A DNA stretch of 64,000 nucleotides, from NCBI GenBank assembly GCA_030645615.1, contig JAUSNB010000050.1, forward strand, positions 62,001 through 126,000, in the 5' to 3' direction. Origin of the DNA: Actinomycetota bacterium. Lineage in GTDB: Bacteria; Actinomycetota; Actinomycetes; S36-B12. The position numbers were made by a program, and so were the translations under genes. The notes under the pieces are model-generated. The model did no database searches, was not told the DNA's origin, and was given only the letters and a program-made list of their open reading frames with translations. Below are positions 34,762 to 42,323 of this stretch, one piece after another; the stretch's first letter is position 1, and every line of letters begins with the position of its first letter.

Positions 34762-36051
34762 CTACCAGCAGCCGACCATCGTCGCGGCGAGGCCGTCGAG
34801 CGCACGACGGGTTGCCAGTTTGGAGTAGGCCGTAGGAGGTTCGTTGACGATCATCGAGAAGATCAGCTTGGGACCTGCATCCGGCATCGTGATGCCGGAC
34901 AGGGCGATGACGTCGTAGAGGGTCCCCGTCTTGGCCTGGATCCGGCCGGCCGCGCACCGAGAGGGCCAGGTGTCATAGCGGCCATAGGCCGTCGTCAGGG
35001 TTCCGCTGACACCGGCGATCGGCATCGCGTTCGCGGCGAACATGGCGGAGAAGCGCTCATGCTGCGCGATCCGAACGACCCTCAGGAGAGCGGCGAGGAA
35101 GGCCGTGGTGAGCCGGTCCTTGCGCGACAGGCCGCTTCCGTCAAGAAGGCTGACCCCCGTGGTGTCCACGCCGAGGCCGGCGAGGGCTTGGTACGCGGCT
35201 GCGATGCCCCCGGCCCAGGTGCCCTTGTGGCCCGAGGCCAGCGCAACCTGGCGGAACAGAACCTCGGCCACGTTGCTCTCCGATTCGCGCAGCATGACGT
35301 GGACGGCTTGGCCAACCGTGTGGCCGGACGATCGTGCGAGGACCCGCGCCCCCGCCTGCGCGTCCTCGTTCGATCCCACGCGTGCGTCCAGGCCAAGGAA
35401 ACGCAGGGACGCGGCAAAGAGGAGTGCGGCGTTGAGACTCGGATGCTCACTGATGTCGCCGCGGATCGCCAAGGCCTGAACAGCCGCGAGCCGATAGCGG
35501 TCGTAGCCATCCGTCCACCCGGGACCCGAGGATGGCGCAGGGAACAGGTCGCCGTCGACATGGACGACCACCGCTCCCGCGGAGCCCACTTCCCGCGCCG
35601 TCTGGCTAGCCAGTCCCGCGATATCCGCCGCCGACAGCAGGGGATCCCCGGCCCCTTGCAGGATGACGTGGCCCGGCCGCGCGCCCGCAAACACCTTCGT
35701 CGTGAATCGCGTGCGCCGGTCCATGGTCGCCAAGGCTGTCGCGGCCGTGACGATCTTCATGTTGGAGGCTGCCCGCATGCGCCGGTTGGGCGCGTGCCCG
35801 GAGAGCACCTCTCCCGTCTCCCCATCGATGACGATCAACGACACGTTGTCACCGATGCGCGGATCGTCGAGCCGGTGCTCGATCAGAGCGTTCATCGCCG
35901 TTGCCCGACCGGCGGCGTGGTCGGGTTCGGTCGCCAGAATGGGGGGTGCGAAGGCCAGGCCGGATAGTAGGACCATCGGGAGTGCGACGGAGACCATGCC
36001 CGCCACGGGGCGCTTCACTCCCCCCATACTCCGGCAGTCAGCGGTATTCAC
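34762..36051 (-). CDS. dacB: D-alanyl-D-alanine carboxypeptidase/endopeptidase (PBP4, DacB type)
   Basis: Low-molecular-mass class C penicillin-binding protein that trims peptidoglycan outside the membrane. Of 429 residues, a signal/anchor segment covers 14-40. Active-site motifs are Ser96-x-x-Lys99 (SNMK), SxN in ESESNVAE and KTGT near the C-terminus. GTG 36051 is supported by GAGAGGTGA 5 bases upstream; ATG 36027 is an alternative. It converges on the MPI-family gene with 6 bp between the stops. It is somewhat shorter than E. coli DacB, as usual in actinobacteria. Confidence 0.88.
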   Translation of the reverse strand: MNTADCRSMGGVKRPVAGMVSVALPMVLLSGLAFAPPILATEPDHAAGRATAMNALIEHRLDDPRIGDNVSLIVIDGETGEVLSGHAPNRRMRAASNMKIVTAATALATMDRRTRFTTKVFAGARPGHVILQGAGDPLLSAADIAGLASQTAREVGSAGAVVVHVDGDLFPAPSSGPGWTDGYDRYRLAAVQALAIRGDISEHPSLNAALLFAASLRFLGLDARVGSNEDAQAGARVLARSSGHTVGQAVHVMLRESESNVAEVLFRQVALASGHKGTWAGGIAAAYQALAGLGVDTTGVSLLDGSGLSRKDRLTTAFLAALLRVVRIAQHERFSAMFAANAMPIAGVSGTLTTAYGRYDTWPSRCAAGRIQAKTGTLYDVIALSGITMPDAGPKLIFSMIVNEPPTAYSKLATRRALDGLAATMVGCW

Positions 36052-36085
36052 CTAATCACCTCTCGACGAGGTCCAGCGGCCTCGG

Positions 36086-36853
36086 CTACACCGCCGACCA
36101 ACCGTTGTCGGCGGGGAGGATCGCACCGCTGATATTGCTTGCAGCGTCCGAGGCGAGGAAGACGATCGCGGCAGCCACCTCGTCCGCATCGGCGATCCGC
36201 CCCACCCCGACGAAGTAGGGCCCGATGGCCACAGGGCCCATGCTTCCCTCGACCGAGGGAACGACGATGTTCGTTGCTGTGCCGCCCGGGGCCACCGCGT
36301 TGACCCGGATGCCGCGATTGCGGTACATGATTGCGGACGACTTGGTCAGCCCGACGATGCCGTGCTTGGACACGGTGTAGGCCGTGCCCGCAGCGCCGCC
36401 ACGCAAGCCGGCCTCAGAGCAGGTGTTGACGATCGCTCCCTTGCCCTTGGCGAGCATGTGCGGGACGACCGCTCGGGTGAGCATGAACGGTCCGGTGAGG
36501 TTGACCCCGAGGACCCGCTCCCACTCCGCGTCGGTCACCTCGTCAGGACCGGTCATGGCGTCCATGATCCCGGCGTTGTTGATGAGGACGTCGATTCCGC
36601 CGTGGACGTCGACTGCGGTCGACACGACGCGATCGACGGTCTCCTGCCTGCTGAGGTCCCCCGCAACGGCAACCGCCTCACCGCCCGACGCCTTGATCTC
36701 CTCGACCACGGAGTTCGCGGTGTCGGCGTTGAGGTCGGCAACGAGAACCCTCGCGCCCAGGGCGGCGAACTGCAGGGCGGCCGCACGGCCGATGCCCGAG
36801 CCCCCGCCGGTGACGATGACGCTGGCCTTGTCCAGGCCGATGTTGATGCTCAT
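36086..36853 (-). CDS. Short-chain dehydrogenase/reductase
   Basis: NAD(P)-dependent classical SDR of 255 residues: TGGGSGIG (15-22), VLINNAGIMD, catalytic Ser in VNTCSEAG, Tyr/Lys in YTVSKHG, and the typical AVAPGGTATNI segment. ATG 36853 fits the upstream GATGGGA; the frame is open further but that sequence is not conserved. It lies 34 bp upstream of dacB, both leftward, so co-transcription is possible though the functions are unrelated. Substrate unknown. Confidence 0.87.
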   Translation of the reverse strand: MSINIGLDKASVIVTGGGSGIGRAAALQFAALGARVLVADLNADTANSVVEEIKASGGEAVAVAGDLSRQETVDRVVSTAVDVHGGIDVLINNAGIMDAMTGPDEVTDAEWERVLGVNLTGPFMLTRAVVPHMLAKGKGAIVNTCSEAGLRGGAAGTAYTVSKHGIVGLTKSSAIMYRNRGIRVNAVAPGGTATNIVVPSVEGSMGPVAIGPYFVGVGRIADADEVAAAIVFLASDAASNISGAILPADNGWSAV

Positions 36854-36965
36854 GGCCATGTCCCATCTGGCCGATCGGCTGGTGCCGCGCACGCACGCCC
36901 CGGCCACTCTCAGGGTAGGAGCCGGCCGGCGCTGAGGCCACCCGGCGAGATCCTGGTCGGCTCGC

Positions 36966-36981
36966 ATACCCCTAGGGGTAT
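36966..36981. promoter_or_regulatory. CsoR/CstR-type operator palindrome
   Basis: ATACCCCTAGGGGTAT is a perfect 16-bp palindrome. It matches the G/C-tract operator style of CsoR-family sensors (copper CsoR/RicR or persulfide CstR). A -10-like TATAGT begins at its right edge (36979-36984), so a bound repressor would block the rightward promoter of the small Cys-rich gene. No CsoR-family gene is in the window. Confidence 0.65.
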
Positions 36982-37018
36982 AGTTGCGACACCAGTCCAC
37001 GTGTGTGAAGGGATCCTC

Positions 37019-37189
37019 ATGTGCCACCAAACCTCCTGCCGGGCGTGCAAGAAGGCCACCTGGGCAGGGTGCGGCCGACACCAGAACGACGTGCTCCGCG
37101 GGATCCCGAAGAACCAACGGTGCTCGTGCACGCCGGCTGAGCGAGCCGCCGCCAAGGGTGGCTTCTTCTCGCGCCTGTTCGGCAGCTAG
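37019..37189 (+). CDS. Small cysteine-rich protein (56 residues)
   Basis: Protein of 56 residues with six Cys: MCHQTSCRAC, WAGCGRH and QRCSC, then a basic tail ending FFSRLFGS. The Cys pattern (CxxxxCxxC...C...CxC) suggests a metal- or persulfide-binding mini-protein. Small proteins starting with a C-x-x-C-x-K-x-T-W-x-G-C-G pattern are widespread in actinobacteria, without firm function as far as I know. The start ATG follows GAAGGGA. It is controlled by a CsoR/CstR-like palindrome 38-53 bases upstream, implying induction by copper or sulfane sulfur. Confidence 0.75.
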   Translation: MCHQTSCRACKKATWAGCGRHQNDVLRGIPKNQRCSCTPAERAAAKGGFFSRLFGS

Positions 37190-37198
37190 TCACCGGAG

Positions 37199-37236
37199 GT
37201 CGTCGTGACGGCACCGTCGTCGTGACGGCACCGTCG
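37199..37236 (+). repeat. 17-bp tandem duplication at the start of the TDT-like gene
   Basis: Two perfect copies of a 17-bp unit (37199-37215, 37216-37232) plus four more bases. Each copy holds a GTG. The Shine-Dalgarno GGAGG (37195-37199) is correctly spaced only for the first GTG (37205), which opens a six-codon frame ending in TGA (37223-37225); that TGA overlaps the second GTG (37222) as GTGA. Confidence 0.9.
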
Positions 37237-37578
37237 CCTTACCGGCATCCGGCGTGGTTCGGGTCGGTCATGGGAACCGGCGCGCTGGCGCTGGCCCTGT
37301 CCGGGCAGGCGGCCACCTGGGGATGGGCGTGGGCCGCATTCGCCGGACTGGAGCTCCGGTGCATCCGTCGTGCCGGGGGTGTACCGAGGCACCCGGGCTC
37401 GTGGGGCTTCGTGTTCCCGGCCGTCGCCATGGCGCTGTCGATCACGGCGGTGGGCGCAGCGACCGACGTCTGGCCGGTCGAAGCCGTAGGACAGCCGGCC
37501 ACGGCCGCGCTGGTCCTGCTCCGGTGCTATGTCGCGGTGCGCACCATCCGGATGCTGGGCCGGACTAGTCGCCCCTGA
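37222..37578 (+). pseudogene. Internally deleted TDT/TehA-like (tellurite resistance/C4-dicarboxylate) transporter remnant
   Basis: A 118-residue frame whose N-terminus (YRHPAWFGSVMGTGALALALSG) matches the first helix of the TDT/SLAC1 family and whose C-terminal half (HPGSWGFVFPAVAMALSITAVG onward; split HPGSWGFVFP / AVAMALSITAVG) resembles a late helix pair. The 200 or so residues normally between them are absent. About three membrane segments remain of the usual ten. It is probably a decayed gene, though it is still open and may be translated by coupling from a six-codon leader created by a 17-bp duplication. It overlaps the convergent histidine kinase gene by 14 bp. Confidence 0.5.
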
Positions 37579-38950
37579 CGGCCGCATCGACAGTGGGCAG
37601 CAGGACGGTGAACGTAGCTCCGCTGGTGCCATCGGACGCCACGGACACGCTTCCTCCGTGGGCCGCCACCAACTCGCGCACCACGGCGAGCCCGATCCCG
37701 GAGCCGGCGTCGCCCCGGTCCGCAGCACCACGCCACAGCCGCTCGAAGACGTGTGGCAAGTCGGCGGCGCCGATCCCCGGCCCGGTATCCGCGACCGTCA
37801 CCCGGGCCGAGCCGTCGTCGGCCGTGACCCGCAGCATGACGGAGTCCCCGGGTCGGCAGTAGCGGACGGCGTTCGCGAGCAGGTTGCCCACGGCCTGGTG
37901 CAGGCGATCGGCATCCGCGCTCACGAGCACGTGCGGCCCAGCGTCACAGTCGAGGGCAATGCCGACAGCGTCGAACGAAGGCCGGGCAGACCGGGCGGCG
38001 TCCTCAACCAGGCGACCGAGATCGACCGGCACCCGCCGAAGCGACAGTGCAGCCGACTCGGCGGACGAGAGTTCAGCGAGATCCCCCACAACCCGGCCCA
38101 GCCGCACCGACTGCGCGTGCAGGGCGGCGATGCGGTCGGCGTCGGGCACGACAAGCCCGTCACGCAACTCCTCCAGCCCGGCCTGCAGCGCGGCGAGCGG
38201 TGTTCGAAGCTCATGAGCGATGTCCGCGGACATCCGACGCCTTGCCTCCTCCGAGCGCACCACGTCGTCGGCCGTGGCATCGAAGGCACGGGCCAGTGCG
38301 CCGAGTTCGCCCGGGGCGGACGAGTCAGCCGGCAGCGAACGGGCTGAGCGGTCGCCGGCTGCGAATGCCCGTGATGCTGCGGACAGGCGCACCAGGGGAC
38401 GCGAGATCCGTCCCGACACGTACCACGCCATGACGAAGGCGACCAGCAGCGCGGCGACGGCGGCAACGAGGATCCAGGCCCAGGCGATGGTCTGAGCCGT
38501 CGAGGTGCTGGGAGCGCCGAACCCCAGTCGTACCGTGCCCATGGTTGCGCCATCGACCACGACAGGCGCGGTGATGCCTCCGCGCCCCTGGCTGCCTCGA
38601 CCCATCCCCTGCATCATCGATTCCGTGGCTATTGCCTCCGGCAAGGCCACCGGGTCACCCGCCGCGTCCCATACCTGCAGGCCAGCGCCGGCCGCGCCGG
38701 CGATGGCAACTGGTCCGCTCATGTCGGCACCGACCCAGCCTCCGGCGGCCCCATACGCCAGGGCCGCAGCGCTGGCCGTGGCCTGCGCGGCCGCCGTGCG
38801 CTGGTCGTCCTCTCCGGCCGTCAGACCGCGCGCGGTGCCGATCAGGGCGGCGACGGTCAGGACGATGACAGACGACAGGGCGACCAGCACGAAGGCGGCC
38901 AGCAGCCGTCGTCCGAGGGGGCCTAGGCCGGCACCCGGCTCACGTGTCAC
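37565..38950 (-). CDS. Two-component sensor histidine kinase (system 1)
   Basis: Membrane sensor kinase of 461 residues. TM1 is about residues 15-38, followed by an extracytoplasmic sensor (40-150) with a Met/Gly-rich patch (SMMQGMGRGSQGRGG), TM2 about 155-178, HAMP, H-box (ADIAHELRTPLAAL), N-box (NLLANAVRY), and G boxes (VADTGPGIG, SGIGLAVV). The start is GTG 38950, overlapping the response regulator gene by 11 bp. It pairs with the regulator at 38940-39626 and probably controls the divergent DUF2202 gene. The Met-rich patch hints at a metal or oxidant signal. Confidence 0.9.
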   Translation of the reverse strand: MTREPGAGLGPLGRRLLAAFVLVALSSVIVLTVAALIGTARGLTAGEDDQRTAAAQATASAAALAYGAAGGWVGADMSGPVAIAGAAGAGLQVWDAAGDPVALPEAIATESMMQGMGRGSQGRGGITAPVVVDGATMGTVRLGFGAPSTSTAQTIAWAWILVAAVAALLVAFVMAWYVSGRISRPLVRLSAASRAFAAGDRSARSLPADSSAPGELGALARAFDATADDVVRSEEARRRMSADIAHELRTPLAALQAGLEELRDGLVVPDADRIAALHAQSVRLGRVVGDLAELSSAESAALSLRRVPVDLGRLVEDAARSARPSFDAVGIALDCDAGPHVLVSADADRLHQAVGNLLANAVRYCRPGDSVMLRVTADDGSARVTVADTGPGIGAADLPHVFERLWRGAADRGDAGSGIGLAVVRELVAAHGGSVSVASDGTSGATFTVLLPTVDAAVRGD

Positions 38951-39626
38951 GGTCGAGCCCCATCCGGTAGCCCATGCCCAGCACCGTCTCGACGACGTCG
39001 GCGGCGTCCGCCCCGAGCTTGTGGCGGAGGTTCTTCACGTGCGAGTCGATCGTCCGCTCGTAGCCGGAGAACTCGTAGCCCCGTACGCGGTTGACCAACT
39101 CGCTCCGGGAGAACACCCGCCCGGGGGCGCCGGCAAGGGCGGTGAGCACCCCCCATTCCGACGGCGTCAGGTCGATCGCGCGGCTACCCACCCATGCCTC
39201 GTGCCGACGGGTGTCGATGCGCAGCCGTCCGCCCCCGAACGACTGCGTCTCCTGGCCAGCCCGCTCGGTCGCATGCCGGCCCAGGACGGCACCCACGCGC
39301 AGGACGACCTCCTGAGGGCTGAAGGGTTTCGTGACGTAGTCATCCGCCCCGCGCTCAAGGCCTCGGATCCGGTCCTCGACCGCACTGCGCGCCGTGAGTG
39401 CGATCACGGGTATGCCGATCGCCGCAGCGAATGCCAGGACCTCGAAGCCATCGATGTCCGGCAGGCCGAGGTCCAGCAGGACCAGGTCCGGCGCATCGCT
39501 CCCGAGGTAGGCAAGGGCCTCGGCACCCGTGCCCGAGCTCAGCACCGCGTAGTCGGCCCGCTCGAGGTAACGGCGCAGGAGGTCCCGGATGTCGCGCTCG
39601 TCCTCGACGACCAGCACGGTGGGCAC
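38940..39626 (-). CDS. OmpR/PhoB-type response regulator (system 1)
   Basis: Cytoplasmic DNA-binding regulator of 228 residues. The receiver domain has EDE acid pair, phospho-acceptor Asp in LVLLDLGLPD, Thr in ALTAR and Lys in YVTKPF. The C-terminal winged helix shows LTPSEWGVLTALA and YERTIDSHVKNLRHKLG. GTG 39626 (VPTVLVVEDE) gives the normal N-terminus; longer in-frame starts run into non-conserved sequence. Divergent from DUF2202 across 160 bp holding an 11-bp-period CATCCG repeat that could be its own binding site. Confidence 0.9.
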   Translation of the reverse strand: MPTVLVVEDERDIRDLLRRYLERADYAVLSSGTGAEALAYLGSDAPDLVLLDLGLPDIDGFEVLAFAAAIGIPVIALTARSAVEDRIRGLERGADDYVTKPFSPQEVVLRVGAVLGRHATERAGQETQSFGGGRLRIDTRRHEAWVGSRAIDLTPSEWGVLTALAGAPGRVFSRSELVNRVRGYEFSGYERTIDSHVKNLRHKLGADAADVVETVLGMGYRMGLDRDT

Positions 39627-39699
39627 CTGCCCATCCTGCCCAGCGGCAGCGCGCGACGCAGCCCGCACCGGAATCTCCACACGACCTCCATACGCGACA

Positions 39700-39716
39700 C
39701 ATCCGGTCCCCATCCG
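39700..39716. promoter_or_regulatory. Possible response-regulator direct repeat (CATCCG, 11-bp period)
   Basis: CATCCG occurs at 39700 and 39711, with a further CATCC at 39724, in the divergent region between the system 1 regulator and the DUF2202 gene. OmpR-type regulators usually bind two half-sites spaced 10-11 bp. The six-base units are short, so this is only suggestive. Confidence 0.35.
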
Positions 39717-39786
39717 ACCGGCGCATCCTGCGAAGTGACGGATGGACCGCACCCAGCGCTGAGCTGGACCGAGCAAGGAGAACACC

Positions 39787-40443
39787 ATGATCCGCACCCG
39801 AACGATCATCGGCTTGGCGGCCGCCGGCATCACGGCGCTCGCCGTCGCCGCAACCCCGGCCCTCGCCGCCACCGCAGCCTGCCCGCCCGATGGCAACGGT
39901 CCGAACGGCACATCGCAGTACGGAACCGGCCAGGGCGGGATGGGCCAGAACGGGATGGGCCAGAACGGGGTGGGCCAGGGAAGTGGCACGGCCGGCTGGG
40001 TTACAGCGCCATCCGGCACCCTCACCGCCGGCCAGCGCACGGAGCTGGCGGCCATGGCGGAGGAGGAGAAGCTCGCCCATGACCTGTACGTGGCACTCGC
40101 GGCCAAGTTCCCGACGGCCTACCAGTTCAGCCGCATTGCGCGCGCCGAGACGGCGCACCTGAATGCCGTCCGTGTCCTCATGACCCGGTACGGGATCACC
40201 GACCCGACGGCAGGCCGCGCTGAGGGCGACTTCGCGTCCAGCACCTTCCAGGCAATGTATGACGACTTGCTCGCCAGTGCTACGTCGACCGCGACCGCAC
40301 TGGCCGCCGGGATCGCCGTGGAGAAGGCTGACATCGCCGACCTGGACACTGCTCTATCGACTGTGACGGCTCCCGATGTCGTCCAGGTGTACACGAACCT
40401 GCGCAGTGGATCCCAGCGCCATCTGGTCGCCTTCGGCGGGTGA
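39787..40443 (+). CDS. Secreted DUF2202 (ferritin-like) protein
   Basis: A 218-residue exported protein with a signal peptide (about 1-28, TPALA-A), a flexible Gly/Asn/Met segment with three copies of G-(M/V)-G-Q-N/G, then a ferritin-like helical DUF2202 domain starting with MAEEEKLAHDLY and containing RAETAHLNAV, whose Glu and His could bind metal. Start ATG has AAGGAG 6 bases upstream. Divergent from two-component system 1, so probably its target. Its Met/Gly repeat resembles the Met/Gly patch in the neighbouring kinase sensor. A bidirectional-looking terminator hairpin follows the stop. Confidence 0.82.
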   Translation: MIRTRTIIGLAAAGITALAVAATPALAATAACPPDGNGPNGTSQYGTGQGGMGQNGMGQNGVGQGSGTAGWVTAPSGTLTAGQRTELAAMAEEEKLAHDLYVALAAKFPTAYQFSRIARAETAHLNAVRVLMTRYGITDPTAGRAEGDFASSTFQAMYDDLLASATSTATALAAGIAVEKADIADLDTALSTVTAPDVVQVYTNLRSGSQRHLVAFGG

Positions 40444-40457
40444 CCGCACCGCTCGAC

Positions 40458-40495
40458 GAGGCTCCCACAGGGCTGACCGGCCCGGTGGGAGCCTC
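40458..40495. terminator. Stem-loop between convergent DUF2202 and propeller genes
   Basis: An 11-bp perfect stem (40458-40468 with 40485-40495, GAGGCTCCCAC/GTGGGAGCCTC) and an inner GGGC/GCCC pair fill the 52-bp gap between two convergent stop codons. It probably terminates transcription from both sides; no strong T-tract. Confidence 0.75.
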
Positions 40496-42154
40496 CTAGC
40501 GCCGTACGGTGATGGTCTTCGTCAACGTAGCCACGGCATACGCAGTCGATTGCTCTGCACGCGGCGTGAACACCGCGGTGACGGTATAGGCGCCGGGCAG
40601 CACTCCGTACGGGAGCCTCCACATTCGGCGGGCAACGCCGTTGCGATTGATGCGCTTGCCCGCCGCGACGACTCGGACCTGCTGCCCGGCCGAGTTGACG
40701 AGGACGATGCGCACCGTGCCGAGCACGGCCGTGCTGTTGAACCGCACGGCGTAGGTGCGGACAGCGCCGCGCCGGACCCGGACAGGGCTGCGCAGGGTGG
40801 CCGTCACGCCGGTCGCGACAGTGACCACCTGGCCTCCGCTGACCGCCGGCGGCACCGGTACCGCGGGAAGTCCATCGATGGGCAACAACGCACTCGCTCC
40901 CGGGGTGGTGGCTGTCCCGTTTAGGTTGGTCGCCCGGACCAGCACGCGCAGCCGCTGGCTGGCATCGGCCGCGACGATCGCGTAGGTGGCCGCCGTGGCG
41001 CCCGCGATATCCGCGCAGCTAGGCGTGTCCGCGGTGGCGCAGCGCTGCCACTGGTACGTGTACGAGGAGGGGCGGCCGGACCACGATCCCGCGCTCGCGG
41101 TCAACGGCTGGCCGACCTTCGTCCCCGATGACGTGATCAATGGCACGGAGGTCGACGTCGGCACCACCCCGGTCAGCACCCGGCCGATCCGATTCCCCGC
41201 CGTCTCGGTGAACCAGATATTGCCGTCGGCACCTGCGGTGATGCCGGTGGGCGTACTGCCGGGCGTCGGGACGGGGTACTGCGTGATCACGCCGGACACG
41301 GTGATCCGCGACACCTTGTTCGTGCCTGGCTCGGTGAACCACAGGTTGCGGTCCGGGCCGGTCACGATCTGCGCCGGGTTGCTTCCTGCCGTGGGCAGGC
41401 CGAACTCGGAGATGAGCCCCGCAGGGGAGATCCTCCCGATGCGGTTCCCGAGCGACTCGGTGAACCACAGGTTTCCGTCCGGGCCGGCAGCGATGCCCGC
41501 CGGGGCCGAATCGGTGGCGGGGAGCGGGTATGTCGCAATCGTTCCGGCGGTCGTGATGCGGCCAATGGCGTTCGCCGACCGCAGCGTGAACCACAAGGCC
41601 CCGTCAGGACCGCTCGTGATCGAGTCCGGCCCGGCTCCGGCGGCAAGGTCGAACTCGGTGACCACCCCTGCCGTCGTGATGCGGCCGATCCGGTTGCCCG
41701 CGAACTCGGTGAACCACAGCGCTCCGTCGGGGCCGGCCGTGATGGACCGGGGCTGCGAGCCGGCCTTGGGCAGGTCGTAGCCGACAGCGGCCCCGGTCGA
41801 GGTGGTCACGGCGGTGATCCGGTTGGCGGTCTCCTCCGCGAACCACATGCGCTGGTCCGGACCAAGCGCGATCCCGGCCGGTCCGGTGCTCGGCGAACCG
41901 CCGGACAGGATCGTCGCAAGCGTGCCATCGAGCGACGACTTGGCCAGTCGCGCGCCGCCCCTCAACGTGATCCACAGCGCACCGTCGGCGTCCGCAGCGA
42001 TGGAGTGAGGCTGCATCGCGGCATCGCCGAAGGCGAATTCCCGGACATCGCCCGTAGCCGCCGCTGACCACGGCGCGCCTACGACTCCCGATGCAAGGAG
42101 GGTGGACGACACGGCGACGACGGCACCGAGGCGAAGATGTCGTGTGCGACCCAT
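40496..42154 (-). CDS. Secreted Vgb-like (streptogramin-lyase-fold) beta-propeller protein with Ig-like and C-terminal domains
   Basis: Exported protein of 552 residues. Signal peptide 1-34. Residues 35-300 contain about six repeats of the GPDGxLWFTE...GNRIGRIT pattern, forming a seven-bladed Vgb-type propeller. Then comes an Ig-like domain (YTYQWQRCATADTPSCADI) and a C-terminal beta domain (TYAVRFNSTAVLG) resembling bacterial surface modules. The catalytic His residues of Vgb lyases are not evident in the blades, and a lyase of that kind is about 290 residues without added domains, so an adhesin or binding role is more likely than streptogramin resistance. ATG 42154 follows AGGAGG. Divergent from response regulator 2. 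Confidence 0.8.
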   Translation of the reverse strand: MGRTRHLRLGAVVAVSSTLLASGVVGAPWSAAATGDVREFAFGDAAMQPHSIAADADGALWITLRGGARLAKSSLDGTLATILSGGSPSTGPAGIALGPDQRMWFAEETANRITAVTTSTGAAVGYDLPKAGSQPRSITAGPDGALWFTEFAGNRIGRITTAGVVTEFDLAAGAGPDSITSGPDGALWFTLRSANAIGRITTAGTIATYPLPATDSAPAGIAAGPDGNLWFTESLGNRIGRISPAGLISEFGLPTAGSNPAQIVTGPDRNLWFTEPGTNKVSRITVSGVITQYPVPTPGSTPTGITAGADGNIWFTETAGNRIGRVLTGVVPTSTSVPLITSSGTKVGQPLTASAGSWSGRPSSYTYQWQRCATADTPSCADIAGATAATYAIVAADASQRLRVLVRATNLNGTATTPGASALLPIDGLPAVPVPPAVSGGQVVTVATGVTATLRSPVRVRRGAVRTYAVRFNSTAVLGTVRIVLVNSAGQQVRVVAAGKRINRNGVARRMWRLPYGVLPGAYTVTAVFTPRAEQSTAYAVATLTKTITVRR

Positions 42155-42216
42155 GGCCGGCCTCCTGAAGATCGGGGAACACCACCACTCTTGTCCTCGC
42201 GCCATGGCGGTCCGCG

Positions 42217-42242
42217 GTGCGACATGTCGCAGGTATGTCGCA
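42217..42242. promoter_or_regulatory. TGTCGCA repeat array between propeller gene and response regulator 2
   Basis: ATGTCGCA occurs at 42224 and 42235 (11-bp period); the first copy is also part of a perfect dyad TGCGACA-TGTCGCA starting at 42218. Degenerate copies (ATGTGGCA at 42250, TTGCGGCA at 42261, again 11 bp apart) follow. The same tandem repeat recurs at 44523 upstream of the glycine-rich gene. This is the expected geometry of an OmpR-type binding site. Confidence 0.65.
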
Positions 42243-42323
42243 GAGCCTCATGTGGCAGGTTTGCGGCACTGTTGGCCGCACGGGGTTTGGACGATGCCCT
42301 TGCAACAGCGCTTGAATGGCCTC

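Noticed and set aside
36966-36981. The ATACCCC palindrome as a transcription terminator of the SDR gene region
   Set aside because: The SDR gene is transcribed away from it, and the dyad has no loop; its shape and the adjoining -10 box fit an operator.
40496-42154. Annotation as virginiamycin B (streptogramin) lyase resistance gene
   Set aside because: Propeller blades match, but length, signal peptide, extra domains and missing catalytic His argue against a resistance lyase.
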